DNA from: Methylococcaceae bacterium
GTDB taxonomy: Bacteria > Pseudomonadota > Gammaproteobacteria > Methylococcales > Methylococcaceae
Direction of reading: 5' to 3'
Assembly (NCBI GenBank): GCA_005792805.1
Contig: SXQV01000170.1
Span: 1-15,112, forward strand
Length of the DNA: 15,112 nucleotides
The number at the start of each line of letters is the position of its first letter. Positions within the stretch are counted from its first letter, which is position 1. A model generated the notes under the pieces. It was not told the DNA's origin. It was given only the letters and a program-made list of their open reading frames with translations, and did no database searches. Made by a program: the position numbers and the translations under genes. Shown here in pieces: positions 7,068-13,752 of the stretch.

Positions 7068-7465
7068 CAGCTCTGGGTCCAGGGCAACTGATGGAAGCGC
7101 CAACCGGCAATGGTACTGCGGTGCTTCTCGCCGTCCATCGGCCCTTCAAAGCCTTCCTCGATATTGGTCAGATCGGTATAGCCAGCCTCTGCCAAAGCGT
7201 TCGCCGCCGCCAGGGAGCGCTGTCCGCTGCGGCATAGCAGATAGATCGGTGCCGCTGTGTCGGCGACTGCTTCACGCACCCCTTCCAGAAAATCGGGATT
7301 GGCCCGCATGTCCGGGGCAAACTTCCACGGTACATTAACGGCGCCGACCGGGTGGCCGACGAAGGAGAACTCCACCGGGTCTCGCACATCAATCAGGACG
7401 GCATCTTCACTGGTGTTTAGTGCGGCATGTGCCGCCTCGGCAGACAGCGATTTAATGCAGCTCAT
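7067..7465 (-). CDS. Single-domain rhodanese-like sulfurtransferase
   Basis: Predicted 132-residue cytosolic protein made of one rhodanese domain. The CDC25-like strand and motif LIDVRDPVEF lies near residues 24-33. The active-site loop CRSGQRS carries the catalytic Cys78, which would hold a persulfide. The C-terminal GFEGPMDGEKHRSTIAGWRF segment with a final LPW is common in stand-alone rhodaneses of proteobacteria. Such proteins move sulfane sulfur between donors and acceptors (cyanide, thiols, sulfur-relay partners). The ATG has AGAGG about 8 bases upstream. It follows trkA on the same strand, but a likely terminator lies between them, so co-transcription is doubtful. The sulfur donor and acceptor cannot be read from the sequence. 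Confidence 0.87.
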   Translation of the reverse strand: MSCIKSLSAEAAHAALNTSEDAVLIDVRDPVEFSFVGHPVGAVNVPWKFAPDMRANPDFLEGVREAVADTAAPIYLLCRSGQRSLAAANALAEAGYTDLTNIEEGFEGPMDGEKHRSTIAGWRFHQLPWTQS

Positions 7466-7479
7466 AGGGGATTCCTCTC

Positions 7480-7512
7480 AAAAAAACAGGGGCCACCGAC
7501 GGTTCAGGTGGC
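7480..7512 (-). terminator. Probable intrinsic terminator of trkA
   Basis: On the minus strand GCCACC and GGTGGC (7507-7512 and 7492-7497) pair around a 9-nt loop. After CCCTG there is a run of seven T residues (7480-7486), directly downstream of the trkA stop. The five-base gap between stem and T-run weakens it, so some read-through into the rhodanese gene is possible. Confidence 0.55.
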
Positions 7513-7514
7513 GT

Positions 7515-8885
7515 TCAGATTTCCTGAACAGAATGAAACAGCCGCTCCACATCGGGTATCAGCTTTTTATCTAGCAGGAACATGATGACGTGATCGCCAT
7601 CTTCAATCAGGGTGTCGTGATGAACTTGCAGCACCTCATCGCCACGCACCAGTGCGCCCATCACCACCCCTTCCGGAATGTCGATCTGGTTAAGTGGCAC
7701 GCCAATCACCTTCGACTCGCCTTCCGTGCCGTGGGCCACCATCTCAATCGCCTCCGACGAACCATGCCGCAAGGAATAGACCTGGGCAATGTCACCCCGC
7801 CGGATATACCTCAACAGCGCGCTGATGGTGGCCTGCTGGGGTGAAATCACCAGATCGACGTGCGAGGCATCGACAATATCGGCGTAGGCGTCGTTATTGA
7901 CGAGGCAAATCACCCGCCGGGCCCCGAGACGCTTGGCCAGCATGGCCGAGAGAATGTTTGCCTCATCGTTGTTGGTGATCGCGCAGAACACATCGGCGCT
8001 CTCGATGTTTTCACTCAGCAGCAACTCCCTGTCCGAGGCATCGCCGACCAGCACCGTGGCCTTCTTGAGTTGCGCCGCAATTTTTTCGGCGCGATTGATG
8101 TCACGCTCGATCACCTTGACCTGGTAACTGTCCTCAAGGGCCATGGCGACGCGCTTGCCGACGTGACCGCCACCGGCAAAAATCAGCCGCTTGTAGGATT
8201 TCTCGGACTTGCGCATCTCCGACATCACGTCCTTGATTTCCTCAGCCGATGCCAGGAAAAACACCTCATCACCATGATTGATGATGGTGCTGCCGTTGGG
8301 CACGATCGGCTGTCCATCCCGGAATATGGCGGCAATCCGGGCGTGAAAGTTGGGCATGTGCTGGTGCAGCTCACGAATCTCGCGCCCCACCATCAACCCA
8401 CCGCGAACCGCACACACCGAGACCATCCGCACCCGCCCTTCGGCAAAGTCCAGCACCTGGGTCGCGCCCGGATATTCCAGCAGGCGCTGGATGAACTGGG
8501 TAATGATCTGTTCGGGACTGATGACGTAATCAATCGGAATCGTTTCCGGGGAAAACAGCCCGGGAAACGAGAAGTACTCGATGGCCCGTACCCGCGCGAT
8601 CTTGCGCGGCACCTTGAACAGAATATCGGCCATGCTACAGGCCAGCATGTTCGTTTCATCATCGCTGGTAGCGGCGATCAACATGTCCGCCTCTGCCGCA
8701 CCCGCCGTCTGCAAGATCGTCGGATGGGCGGCATTGCCCTGCACTGTGCGGATATCGAAGCGGTCCTGCAATTTCTTCAGCAGGTCGGCCCGGACATCGA
8801 CCATCACGATATCGTTCTTCTCACCCGACAGGCTGGCCAGCAGGCTTCTGCCGACCTGCCCTGCCCCCAAAATGATGATCTTCAT
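7515..8885 (-). CDS. trkA: Trk potassium uptake system NAD-binding peripheral protein TrkA
   Basis: Predicted 456 residues, matching the usual length of proteobacterial TrkA (about 458). It is the cytoplasmic regulatory subunit that binds NAD(H) and nucleotides and gates the TrkH/TrkG potassium channel. The protein is a tandem of two RCK units. The first RCK-N begins MKIIILGAGQVGRSLLASL and has the acidic strand end VMVDVR and the segment LIAATSDDETNM; the second RCK-N begins at about residue 233 with LIFAGGGHVGKRVA and has AITNNDEANILSAMLAKRLGA split across the core. RCK-C domains follow each (about 140-225 and 370-450). The ATG is preceded by AGGGA about 8 bases upstream. No trkH or trkG partner lies in the window, and the usual proteobacterial neighbour rsmB is absent. 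Confidence 0.95.
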   Translation of the reverse strand: MKIIILGAGQVGRSLLASLSGEKNDIVMVDVRADLLKKLQDRFDIRTVQGNAAHPTILQTAGAAEADMLIAATSDDETNMLACSMADILFKVPRKIARVRAIEYFSFPGLFSPETIPIDYVISPEQIITQFIQRLLEYPGATQVLDFAEGRVRMVSVCAVRGGLMVGREIRELHQHMPNFHARIAAIFRDGQPIVPNGSTIINHGDEVFFLASAEEIKDVMSEMRKSEKSYKRLIFAGGGHVGKRVAMALEDSYQVKVIERDINRAEKIAAQLKKATVLVGDASDRELLLSENIESADVFCAITNNDEANILSAMLAKRLGARRVICLVNNDAYADIVDASHVDLVISPQQATISALLRYIRRGDIAQVYSLRHGSSEAIEMVAHGTEGESKVIGVPLNQIDIPEGVVMGALVRGDEVLQVHHDTLIEDGDHVIMFLLDKKLIPDVERLFHSVQEI

Positions 8886-8913
8886 TGCGTATCCCTGGAA
8901 TCAACGTGGCGCG

Positions 8914-8922
8914 ATTGTATCA
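8914..8922 (-). promoter_or_regulatory. Candidate extended -10 promoter of trkA
   Basis: On the minus strand TGATACAAT (an extended -10, TGn plus TACAAT) ends 28 bp before the trkA ATG, leaving room for a leader of about 20 nt with the ribosome binding site. No good -35 hexamer is seen at 17 bp, as expected for an extended -10 promoter. The 13-mer TTGATACAATCGC here is identical to the one at 3722-3734 on + before the response-regulator gene. Confidence 0.45.
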
Positions 8923-8974
8923 ACATGGCATGGCGATAGGGGCAGGCGGCACTCCTGACATGGATTAACCTGTC

Positions 8975-8988
8975 AACAGGCGCCTGTT
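8975..8988. promoter_or_regulatory. Perfect 14-bp palindrome upstream of trkA
   Basis: AACAGGCGCCTGTT is a perfect palindrome about 90 bp upstream of the trkA start. It lies at the left edge of the decayed coding remnant, in the divergent spacer between trkA and the outer-membrane protein gene. It could be an operator; no regulator is suggested by the motif. Confidence 0.3.
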
Positions 8989-9164
8989 TGCCGCTCTTTC
9001 CCGTTTACGTCACAATTCCGCAATGTAACCGGATTACACTCATGACGATTCCGGACCGTGAAGGAAACAGAAATTTGTCGGTTGTGGCGGTTTGCCCGGG
9101 TAAGAAAACCACCTGCAACATCAGGTTGAACAAGGACAAGTCCGTGATGGCGCAATTCAGGTAA
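8988..9164 (+). pseudogene. Likely C-terminal remnant of a secreted protein with an InlB-B-like repeat
   Basis: This + frame is open from 8940 to the TAA at 9162-9164. From about 9003 it reads as a degraded copy of the divergent InlB B-repeat (Flg_new_2-type) found in secreted bacterial proteins: a strand ITLMTIPD, then a Gly-containing turn, a first Cys in AVCPGKK, a second Cys in TTCNIRL, and the closing NKDKSVMAQF. The family typically shows VTLTATP, ACSG, CTVTM and KSVTATF in the same order and spacing. The similarity extends upstream of the only ATG (9042), and there is no ribosome binding site or signal peptide, so this is more likely the tail of a lost gene than a small protein. The fragment ends 12 bp before the ATG of the next gene. 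Confidence 0.4.
9024..9038. promoter_or_regulatory. Inverted repeat TGTAA-N5-TTACA
   Basis: TGTAA (9024-9028) and TTACA (9034-9038) are separated by CCGGA. The element lies about 140 bp upstream of the outer-membrane protein gene. The spacing is shorter than the TyrR box (TGTAAA-N6-TTTACA), so I do not assign it. It may be an operator or chance. Confidence 0.25.
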
Positions 9165-9176
9165 TCGGGTGCATTG

Positions 9177-10058
9177 ATGGTCACACCACTTAAGGCTTGG
9201 CACTTATGCCTCACCCTATTGATCGCCCTTGGCTCCACCTGGCCCGCGTTTGCCGTTCGCCCGTTCGTTACGGACGACGCCCGAATTGCCGACTATGGTC
9301 AACTTGAAACCGAATCATGGATGGAGGTCACCCATGCCGAGGGCGCTTACGGCGATGCGCCCGGATTCAACACCATGATTGGCGTGACGCCACTGGACTG
9401 GCTGGAAATCATCGCGGGGACTGGCGTCGGGCGATCTGCCAACGATAAATGGGCTATTGCCAATCCGGTCATCCAGGGCAAGCTGCTGTTCACCAGGGCC
9501 GAGGCCGATGGCACACCCGGCTATGCGTTCTCGTCCGGCGCAACATTCGATGCCGGTCAGACCACCCTTGCCGCAGGGGGGACGGTAGACGAGAACACCA
9601 ATTCTGACTACAAACTGGGCGACAACTACTACGCCATGGGTTTGATGACCCACCGGCTATTCAATGACAGCATGCAGGTTCACACGAATTTCGGACTGCG
9701 CGCTGAACATCAACGCGGGATCGGTGTACGGCTGCGGCCCTACTGGGGTGTCGGACTGGACATGGAAGTCATCAGGAAAGACATTCACGCAATTGCCGAG
9801 GCTTATGCCGGTGATCCGCTTCAGTACAATGCCCCACTCTATGCAGGCCAGTTCGGCGCCCGATGGATTTACAGTGACTATGTCAATGTAGACCTCACCT
9901 TTGGTGCCCAGCCCACCACCAACACCTACCGGCAAGTCACCAGCTCGGTCGAGGTCTGGGGTCAGCTCGGCCTGCGGCTGCTGTTCGACGTTTTCACGCA
10001 TGATGGAAGACCGGGTGACAGCAATGGCGCGAGTGGGCTGTTTGCGTTATCCCATTGA
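9177..10058 (+). CDS. Putative outer-membrane beta-barrel protein
   Basis: Predicted 293-residue exported protein. The ATG at 9177 is preferred to the adjacent TTG at 9174; the ribosome binding site is weak for both. A signal peptide (MVTPLKAWHLCLTLLIALGS, cleavage after PAFA near residue 26) is followed by VRPFVTDDARIADYGQLETE, an opening seen in a widespread group of proteobacterial outer-membrane proteins annotated as transporters or phenol-degradation MetA-like proteins. The body has alternating hydrophobic strands and aromatic girdles (for example YYAMGLMTHRLF, VNVDLTFGAQ, VWGQLGLRLLFDVF), consistent with a 10-14-strand barrel. The last residues are not the usual C-terminal Phe or Tyr. 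It precedes the guanine deaminase gene by 243 bp on the same strand. Substrate unknown. Confidence 0.75.
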   Translation: MVTPLKAWHLCLTLLIALGSTWPAFAVRPFVTDDARIADYGQLETESWMEVTHAEGAYGDAPGFNTMIGVTPLDWLEIIAGTGVGRSANDKWAIANPVIQGKLLFTRAEADGTPGYAFSSGATFDAGQTTLAAGGTVDENTNSDYKLGDNYYAMGLMTHRLFNDSMQVHTNFGLRAEHQRGIGVRLRPYWGVGLDMEVIRKDIHAIAEAYAGDPLQYNAPLYAGQFGARWIYSDYVNVDLTFGAQPTTNTYRQVTSSVEVWGQLGLRLLFDVFTHDGRPGDSNGASGLFALSH

Positions 10059-10212
10059 AGCAAAAAACGACGTAAGTTTCCCGCAGACAACGCGCTGGAA
10101 ACAACCCGCACCAAAAGTCGCCGCTCTTTTCGGCCTGGTCATGAGCAAACCAGCATGGCGGCTTGCAAACTCTCCCTCACGCAGAATGTACCCACGCTGA
10201 TCCCCGGCGCAT

Positions 10213-10261
10213 CGGAGCAAGCAAACTCCGCTTGACAGCGCCCCGAATCCTCACTGAGCAT
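10213..10261 (+). promoter_or_regulatory. Candidate promoter of the guanine deaminase gene
   Basis: A hairpin-forming CGGAG-N8-CTCCG at 10213-10230 is followed immediately by a perfect -35 hexamer TTGACA (10232-10237) and, 18 bp on, a poor -10 (GAGCAT, 10256-10261), 40 bp before the ATG. The hairpin beside the -35 could be an operator. Nothing else is supported in the gap 10059-10301. Confidence 0.35.
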
Positions 10262-10301
10262 TACCGGGTAGTGAATCCTTGATCTGCTCACCGGAGGCAA
10301 C

Positions 10302-11894
10302 ATGAAAAAGACTCGCCGTGAATTTTTGAAGACGACGGCCAATTCGGGCGCACTGCTCGCCTTGTCCACGGTTGCCGGATTGAGCAGTGAAGCTCAGGCA
10401 GCCAAAAACAAGACGGGGCACGCTCCAGCGACGAAAAGAAACGATGGGCCTGGATTGAAGGTGCATCGGGGGCATATTTTTCATATTGCAGGTGCGCCCA
10501 AGGTCACCGATGCGGCCAAAGCGCTGCAATGGTTCCCCGATGGTGCGCTGGCAGTCGATGCCAATGGGCGCACTGTCTTTTGCGGCAACTGGAAGGACCT
10601 ACCGGCCAATCTGGCCAGTGCCAAGGTTATCGACCACAAGGGGAGCTACATCCTTCCAGGATTCGTTGATACCCACATGCATTATCCGCAGGTTTTCTGC
10701 GGCGACGCCTATGGTGGCGGGCAACTTCTTGAATGGCTGAACAACTGTATCTTCCCTTCAGAAGGATTACTGGCCGATCCCGCCTATGCCAGGCTGGCGG
10801 CAACGGAGTGGTGCGATCGAATGATCCGCTCCGGAACCACCATGGGGCTGATCTTCGGATCAGCCTTCCCGCATGCACAGGATCTCCTTTTCCAGACGGC
10901 GCGGGATCGGGGGCTGCGCATTGTCTGTGGCCGTGGCGTCGAGACCGTGGCACCCGATTGGTCAAAGCTCAAGACTCCGGAAGAGGATGCCATTCGATTG
11001 GTTCGGGAAGAAATCGAAAAGTGGCACCCCCTCACCGAGGCGGCTCGTCGTGATGCCTTGCAGTTTGTGGCCGTCGTACCGCGCTTCAGTCTTTCGGTAA
11101 CGCCCAAAACGATGGCGGCGCTGGGCGAGCTCTATGCCGAGTATCGTGACCGTGGGGTGTATTTCACCTCGCACCTCAATGAAAACATGCGGCCCAAAAC
11201 CGGCGAAATCGACTCGACCAAGGAGGTCTACAAGGTCAATAGCTACCTTGATACCTATGACGGCAAGTTTTTGCCCGGCTCTGCCGTGGGGGGCAAGAGT
11301 TTCCTCGGCAAGCGGAGCGTCTTTGCCCATTGCGTTCACTGTACCGATGCAGAACTTTCGCGTCTGGCCGAAACCGGGAGTTCGATCGCACACTGCCCCG
11401 TATCTCAGCTATTTCTGGGTTCCGGCACCCTGCCCTGGCGGCGTACCGTGGCAGCCGGCGTCAATGTCGCCATCGGCAGCGATTATGGGGGAGGGGATGA
11501 GTTCTTCATTCCACAGATTCTCAATGCCTGCTTCAAGGTGCATATTTCCGAGCGCTCACCGGTCGGCATCGATCCCTACCCCCAGGATGACCAATCGATC
11601 TCCCTGCATCCGGCTGAACTCCTCTTTACCGGGACGCTTGCGGGCGCAAGAGCGCTGGATCAGGAAGACCGGTTCGGCAACTTTGATGTCGGCAAGGAGG
11701 CTGATTTCGTGGTGTTTGAACCATCCAGAAACACAACTTATGACCTGACGCTCAAACACATGTACAGGAACCCGGATGCGAAGACGGCTCGGGATGCGCA
11801 TCTTTTCGCCGTCATCATGCTGGCCAGGGAGTCGGTGGTTGCTGAAACCTATGTTCGCGGTAGAAGGCTGATGACCTCCACGGAACTTTCCTGA
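10302..11894 (+). CDS. Tat-exported guanine deaminase (amidohydrolase superfamily)
   Basis: Predicted 530-residue metal-dependent deaminase that should convert guanine to xanthine and ammonia. The ATG has GGAGG five bases upstream. The N-terminus is a twin-arginine signal (TRREFLKTT, hydrophobic SGALLALSTVAGL, cleavage after EAQA near residue 33), so the folded enzyme is predicted in the periplasm. Relative to known guanine deaminases the active site is complete: metal ligands His125 and His127 in PGFVDTHMHYPQ, His291 and catalytic Glu294 in SHLNEN, His343 in FAHC, and Asp394 in GSDYGGG. The guanine-recognising Gln130 (in HYPQ) and Arg261 (in PRFSLS) are also present, which argues against other amidohydrolases. 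Ordinary guanine deaminases are about 430-460 residues and cytosolic; the extra length here is mostly the export signal and a Lys/Thr-rich linker. It is flanked by outer-membrane protein genes on the same strand. Two hairpins follow. Confidence 0.88.
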   Translation: MKKTRREFLKTTANSGALLALSTVAGLSSEAQAAKNKTGHAPATKRNDGPGLKVHRGHIFHIAGAPKVTDAAKALQWFPDGALAVDANGRTVFCGNWKDLPANLASAKVIDHKGSYILPGFVDTHMHYPQVFCGDAYGGGQLLEWLNNCIFPSEGLLADPAYARLAATEWCDRMIRSGTTMGLIFGSAFPHAQDLLFQTARDRGLRIVCGRGVETVAPDWSKLKTPEEDAIRLVREEIEKWHPLTEAARRDALQFVAVVPRFSLSVTPKTMAALGELYAEYRDRGVYFTSHLNENMRPKTGEIDSTKEVYKVNSYLDTYDGKFLPGSAVGGKSFLGKRSVFAHCVHCTDAELSRLAETGSSIAHCPVSQLFLGSGTLPWRRTVAAGVNVAIGSDYGGGDEFFIPQILNACFKVHISERSPVGIDPYPQDDQSISLHPAELLFTGTLAGARALDQEDRFGNFDVGKEADFVVFEPSRNTTYDLTLKHMYRNPDAKTARDAHLFAVIMLARESVVAETYVRGRRLMTSTELS

Positions 11895-11906
11895 TCGAAA
11901 ATCAGG
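11890..11906 (+). terminator. Small hairpin at the guanine deaminase stop codon
   Basis: CCTGAT (11890-11895) and ATCAGG (11901-11906) form a perfect 6-bp stem with loop CGAAA; the stop TGA lies inside the left arm. There is no T-tract. It may stabilise the 3' end together with the larger palindrome 35 bp further on. Confidence 0.35.
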
Positions 11907-11940
11907 GTATCGTGCTGACGGCCCCTGTGCCATAAAGTGA

Positions 11941-11972
11941 GCGCCGGATCCATTCATGAATGGATCCGGCGC
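11941..11972. terminator. Perfect 32-bp palindrome, probable terminator or binding site
   Basis: GCGCCGGATCCATTCA (11941-11956) is followed directly by its exact reverse complement (11957-11972), with no spacer. As RNA it folds into a stem of about 14 bp with a 4-nt loop, followed by GCTTTACC, a weak T-stretch. It lies 46 bp after the guanine deaminase stop and about 100 bp before the porin start, so a terminator is the natural reading; a dimeric protein-binding site is an alternative. Confidence 0.6.
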
Positions 11973-12072
11973 TTTACCTGAATCTAAATGATTTCATGCA
12001 AATGAGCGCACCCGGTCTGGATTGCATTTTCGGTTGCCCGAATCCTGTTGCTGCCGCAGACCGCTGCTGGTC

Positions 12073-13683
12073 ATGAGCGATTCCCTCAGTTACGGTTTTT
12101 CCAGCCTGACGCTGGCGTTGATTCTGGCCTTTTCCGGCAAGGCTCTGGCCTTGGATGATGCCCTTCCAGCCCCGGATTCACCTGTACAGAATGTCCCGGA
12201 GAAGACCGGCAAGAGAGCCGGTCAGGATACGCGCCGAGGCAATGATTCAGGCACGGCTGCCAGCGGAGCCTCAGACACGAATTCCGGCAAGGACTCCACC
12301 CGAAAGGATGACGCGCAAGAGAATCATGCCGCAACGGATCGCCATACGCTGCCCTACGATGCGCCGGACGAGGTCGGCGTCGCCGGTAACCCCGCGATCG
12401 ATGTCCTGTTCGGATCCGGTCTGCTCGGCCGGACCCTCGGATTCGACGAGGAGTCGGGCATCCATCTTGGAGGCCTCTGGGTCGGAAACGCGGACGTTAT
12501 GCTGACCGGGGGACTCCCAATTAACCCGCATACCAGCCAGCTCGACCCGGTCGGCGGGAAAAGTCCGAACAAGGGAACGTTCAACAGCCTGTTCATCCTC
12601 GGCGGCAACATCGATCTTGGGAAATACTCGCCGCTCAAGGGCGGAAGTCTCGGCGCGGCTTTTCTTCAGTACAACGGCCAGGCGAGCAACGCGAATGCGG
12701 GCGCGCTTCCAGGCTACAACGGCATCAACGGACAGGCACCTTACAATCGAAGCGAACTCTATGAGCTCTGGTACAAGCAGACACTTCTGGACGACCGGCT
12801 GACGTTCCGCCTTGGGAAAAGCGTTCCCACCTTCGAATTCAACAACGTGCTGCGATCACTCGTCATTGCCGGCGAGAAACCGTTCATCCCCTCGATCTCG
12901 GGACTCCTTTACTCCCCGGTCTTCATCAACCCGACGCTTCTCGGCGTCATGCCAGGCTACTACAACTCGGCCTGGGGTCTGAGTACCACTGTCACCCCCA
13001 TGCAGAACACTTCCGTTGCCTACGGCGTCTACGACGGCAGCAATGCCAACCAGACCCAGACGGGCCTGCATGCGGGCCCCATTTTCAACAACGGCATCTT
13101 CAATATCGGCGAGGTCGGACAGCAGTGGGGCGGGGATCTCCCCGGTCGCCTTGCCGTTGGCGGCTGGGGCCAGACCGGGACCGTCAGCACGCCGATCATC
13201 GGTGGGCCAACGTCGAAAGGGGCGATGGGGACCTATGCCCTTGCAACCAACCGGCTCGCCCATGTGATCCGCCAGGATGGCGAGGGCAGCGTGATCGGCT
13301 ACATGCAATACGGCATCAACAACTCAAGGATCATGCCCGTCAACCAGTATGCCGGCGGCGGCATCTCAGGTTTTGGCCTGATCCCCCATCGTCCGAAGGA
13401 CTCGATCGGTCTGGGTGTAGCCGTTTCCTGGCTGAATACGCCCACGGTGGGAAGCATTTCATCACCGCCCCATCCGACCCGGATCAATACCAGCAATATG
13501 CAGTTCATGAGCCAGTTCTACTACCAGGCCCATGTGATCGGGGATGTCTACTTCACGCCCGCGTTTACCTATATCCCGAACCCCGGCCAGCCCGTGTCCT
13601 ACAACCTGGGGGAGGGATCGTCCTACAACAGCGCTTATCCCTCATCGACGTCCCTGATCTTCCAGTTGACCACCCTGTTCTAG
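12073..13683 (+). CDS. OprB-family carbohydrate-type porin
   Basis: Predicted 536-residue outer-membrane porin. I use the ATG at 12073, which gives a normal signal peptide (hydrophobic SLTLALILAFSGKALA, cleavage near residue 26). The TTG at 12022 would add 17 residues with several Cys and Arg before it. No ribosome binding site is evident for the ATG. After the signal comes a hydrophilic low-complexity stretch (about 27-100) rich in Asp, Lys, Thr and Ser. The barrel follows, with OprB-type features: GLWVGNADVMLTGG, ELWYKQTLLDDRLTFRLGK (a strand pair seen in OprB proteins), FNNVLRS, the PGYYNSAWGL region, and a terminal strand ending in Phe (IFQLTTLF). OprB porins admit sugars and other small neutral solutes. 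A convergent gene starts its stop 70 bp away. Confidence 0.82.
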   Translation: MSDSLSYGFSSLTLALILAFSGKALALDDALPAPDSPVQNVPEKTGKRAGQDTRRGNDSGTAASGASDTNSGKDSTRKDDAQENHAATDRHTLPYDAPDEVGVAGNPAIDVLFGSGLLGRTLGFDEESGIHLGGLWVGNADVMLTGGLPINPHTSQLDPVGGKSPNKGTFNSLFILGGNIDLGKYSPLKGGSLGAAFLQYNGQASNANAGALPGYNGINGQAPYNRSELYELWYKQTLLDDRLTFRLGKSVPTFEFNNVLRSLVIAGEKPFIPSISGLLYSPVFINPTLLGVMPGYYNSAWGLSTTVTPMQNTSVAYGVYDGSNANQTQTGLHAGPIFNNGIFNIGEVGQQWGGDLPGRLAVGGWGQTGTVSTPIIGGPTSKGAMGTYALATNRLAHVIRQDGEGSVIGYMQYGINNSRIMPVNQYAGGGISGFGLIPHRPKDSIGLGVAVSWLNTPTVGSISSPPHPTRINTSNMQFMSQFYYQAHVIGDVYFTPAFTYIPNPGQPVSYNLGEGSSYNSAYPSSTSLIFQLTTLF

Positions 13684-13710
13684 GCCCGCTTTTTTATAGC
13701 GTGAACGCCG

Positions 13711-13737
13711 GTTGGGCTCGGCGGTTTCGAACCCAAC
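13711..13737. terminator. Hairpin between convergent porin and secreted-protein genes
   Basis: GTTGGG (13711-13716) pairs with CCCAAC (13732-13737); after one C-A mismatch TCG pairs with CGA, leaving a 7-nt loop. It lies between the stop codons of the two convergent genes (13683 and 13753). T-tracts are missing on both sides, although a T6 run directly follows the porin stop. Confidence 0.45.
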
Positions 13738-13752
13738 ACTCATGAGGACTAC

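Noticed and set aside
7860..8939. A long + strand open frame of about 359 codons opposite trkA
   Set aside because: It is the mirror frame of a clear TrkA gene in GC-rich DNA and shows His/Arg/Pro-rich composition with no domain, no signal and no ribosome binding site.
9024..9038. TyrR box
   Set aside because: The spacing (TGTAA-N5-TTACA) is shorter than TGTAAA-N6-TTTACA and outer bases do not match.
9005..9238. Minus-strand open frames across the trkA to 9177 spacer
   Set aside because: No ribosome binding site, no domain, and they overlap the start of the outer-membrane protein gene. The plus-strand repeat-like reading is better supported.
10141..10200. Short frame after the outer-membrane protein gene, ending at a TGA at 10198
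   Set aside because: Nineteen codons without a ribosome binding site or similarity; no support as a gene.
11134..11748. A + strand frame of about 204 codons inside the guanine deaminase gene
   Set aside because: It is a shifted frame of a gene with complete catalytic motifs; its composition is typical of a shadow frame.
13711..13737. tRNA T-arm-like TTTCGAACCC sequence
   Set aside because: No acceptor, D-arm or anticodon arm can be drawn around it; it is part of a simple intergenic hairpin.
13125..13745. A + strand frame of about 206 codons inside the porin gene
   Set aside because: It overlaps the recognisable OprB barrel in another frame and its Arg/Pro-rich product resembles no family.
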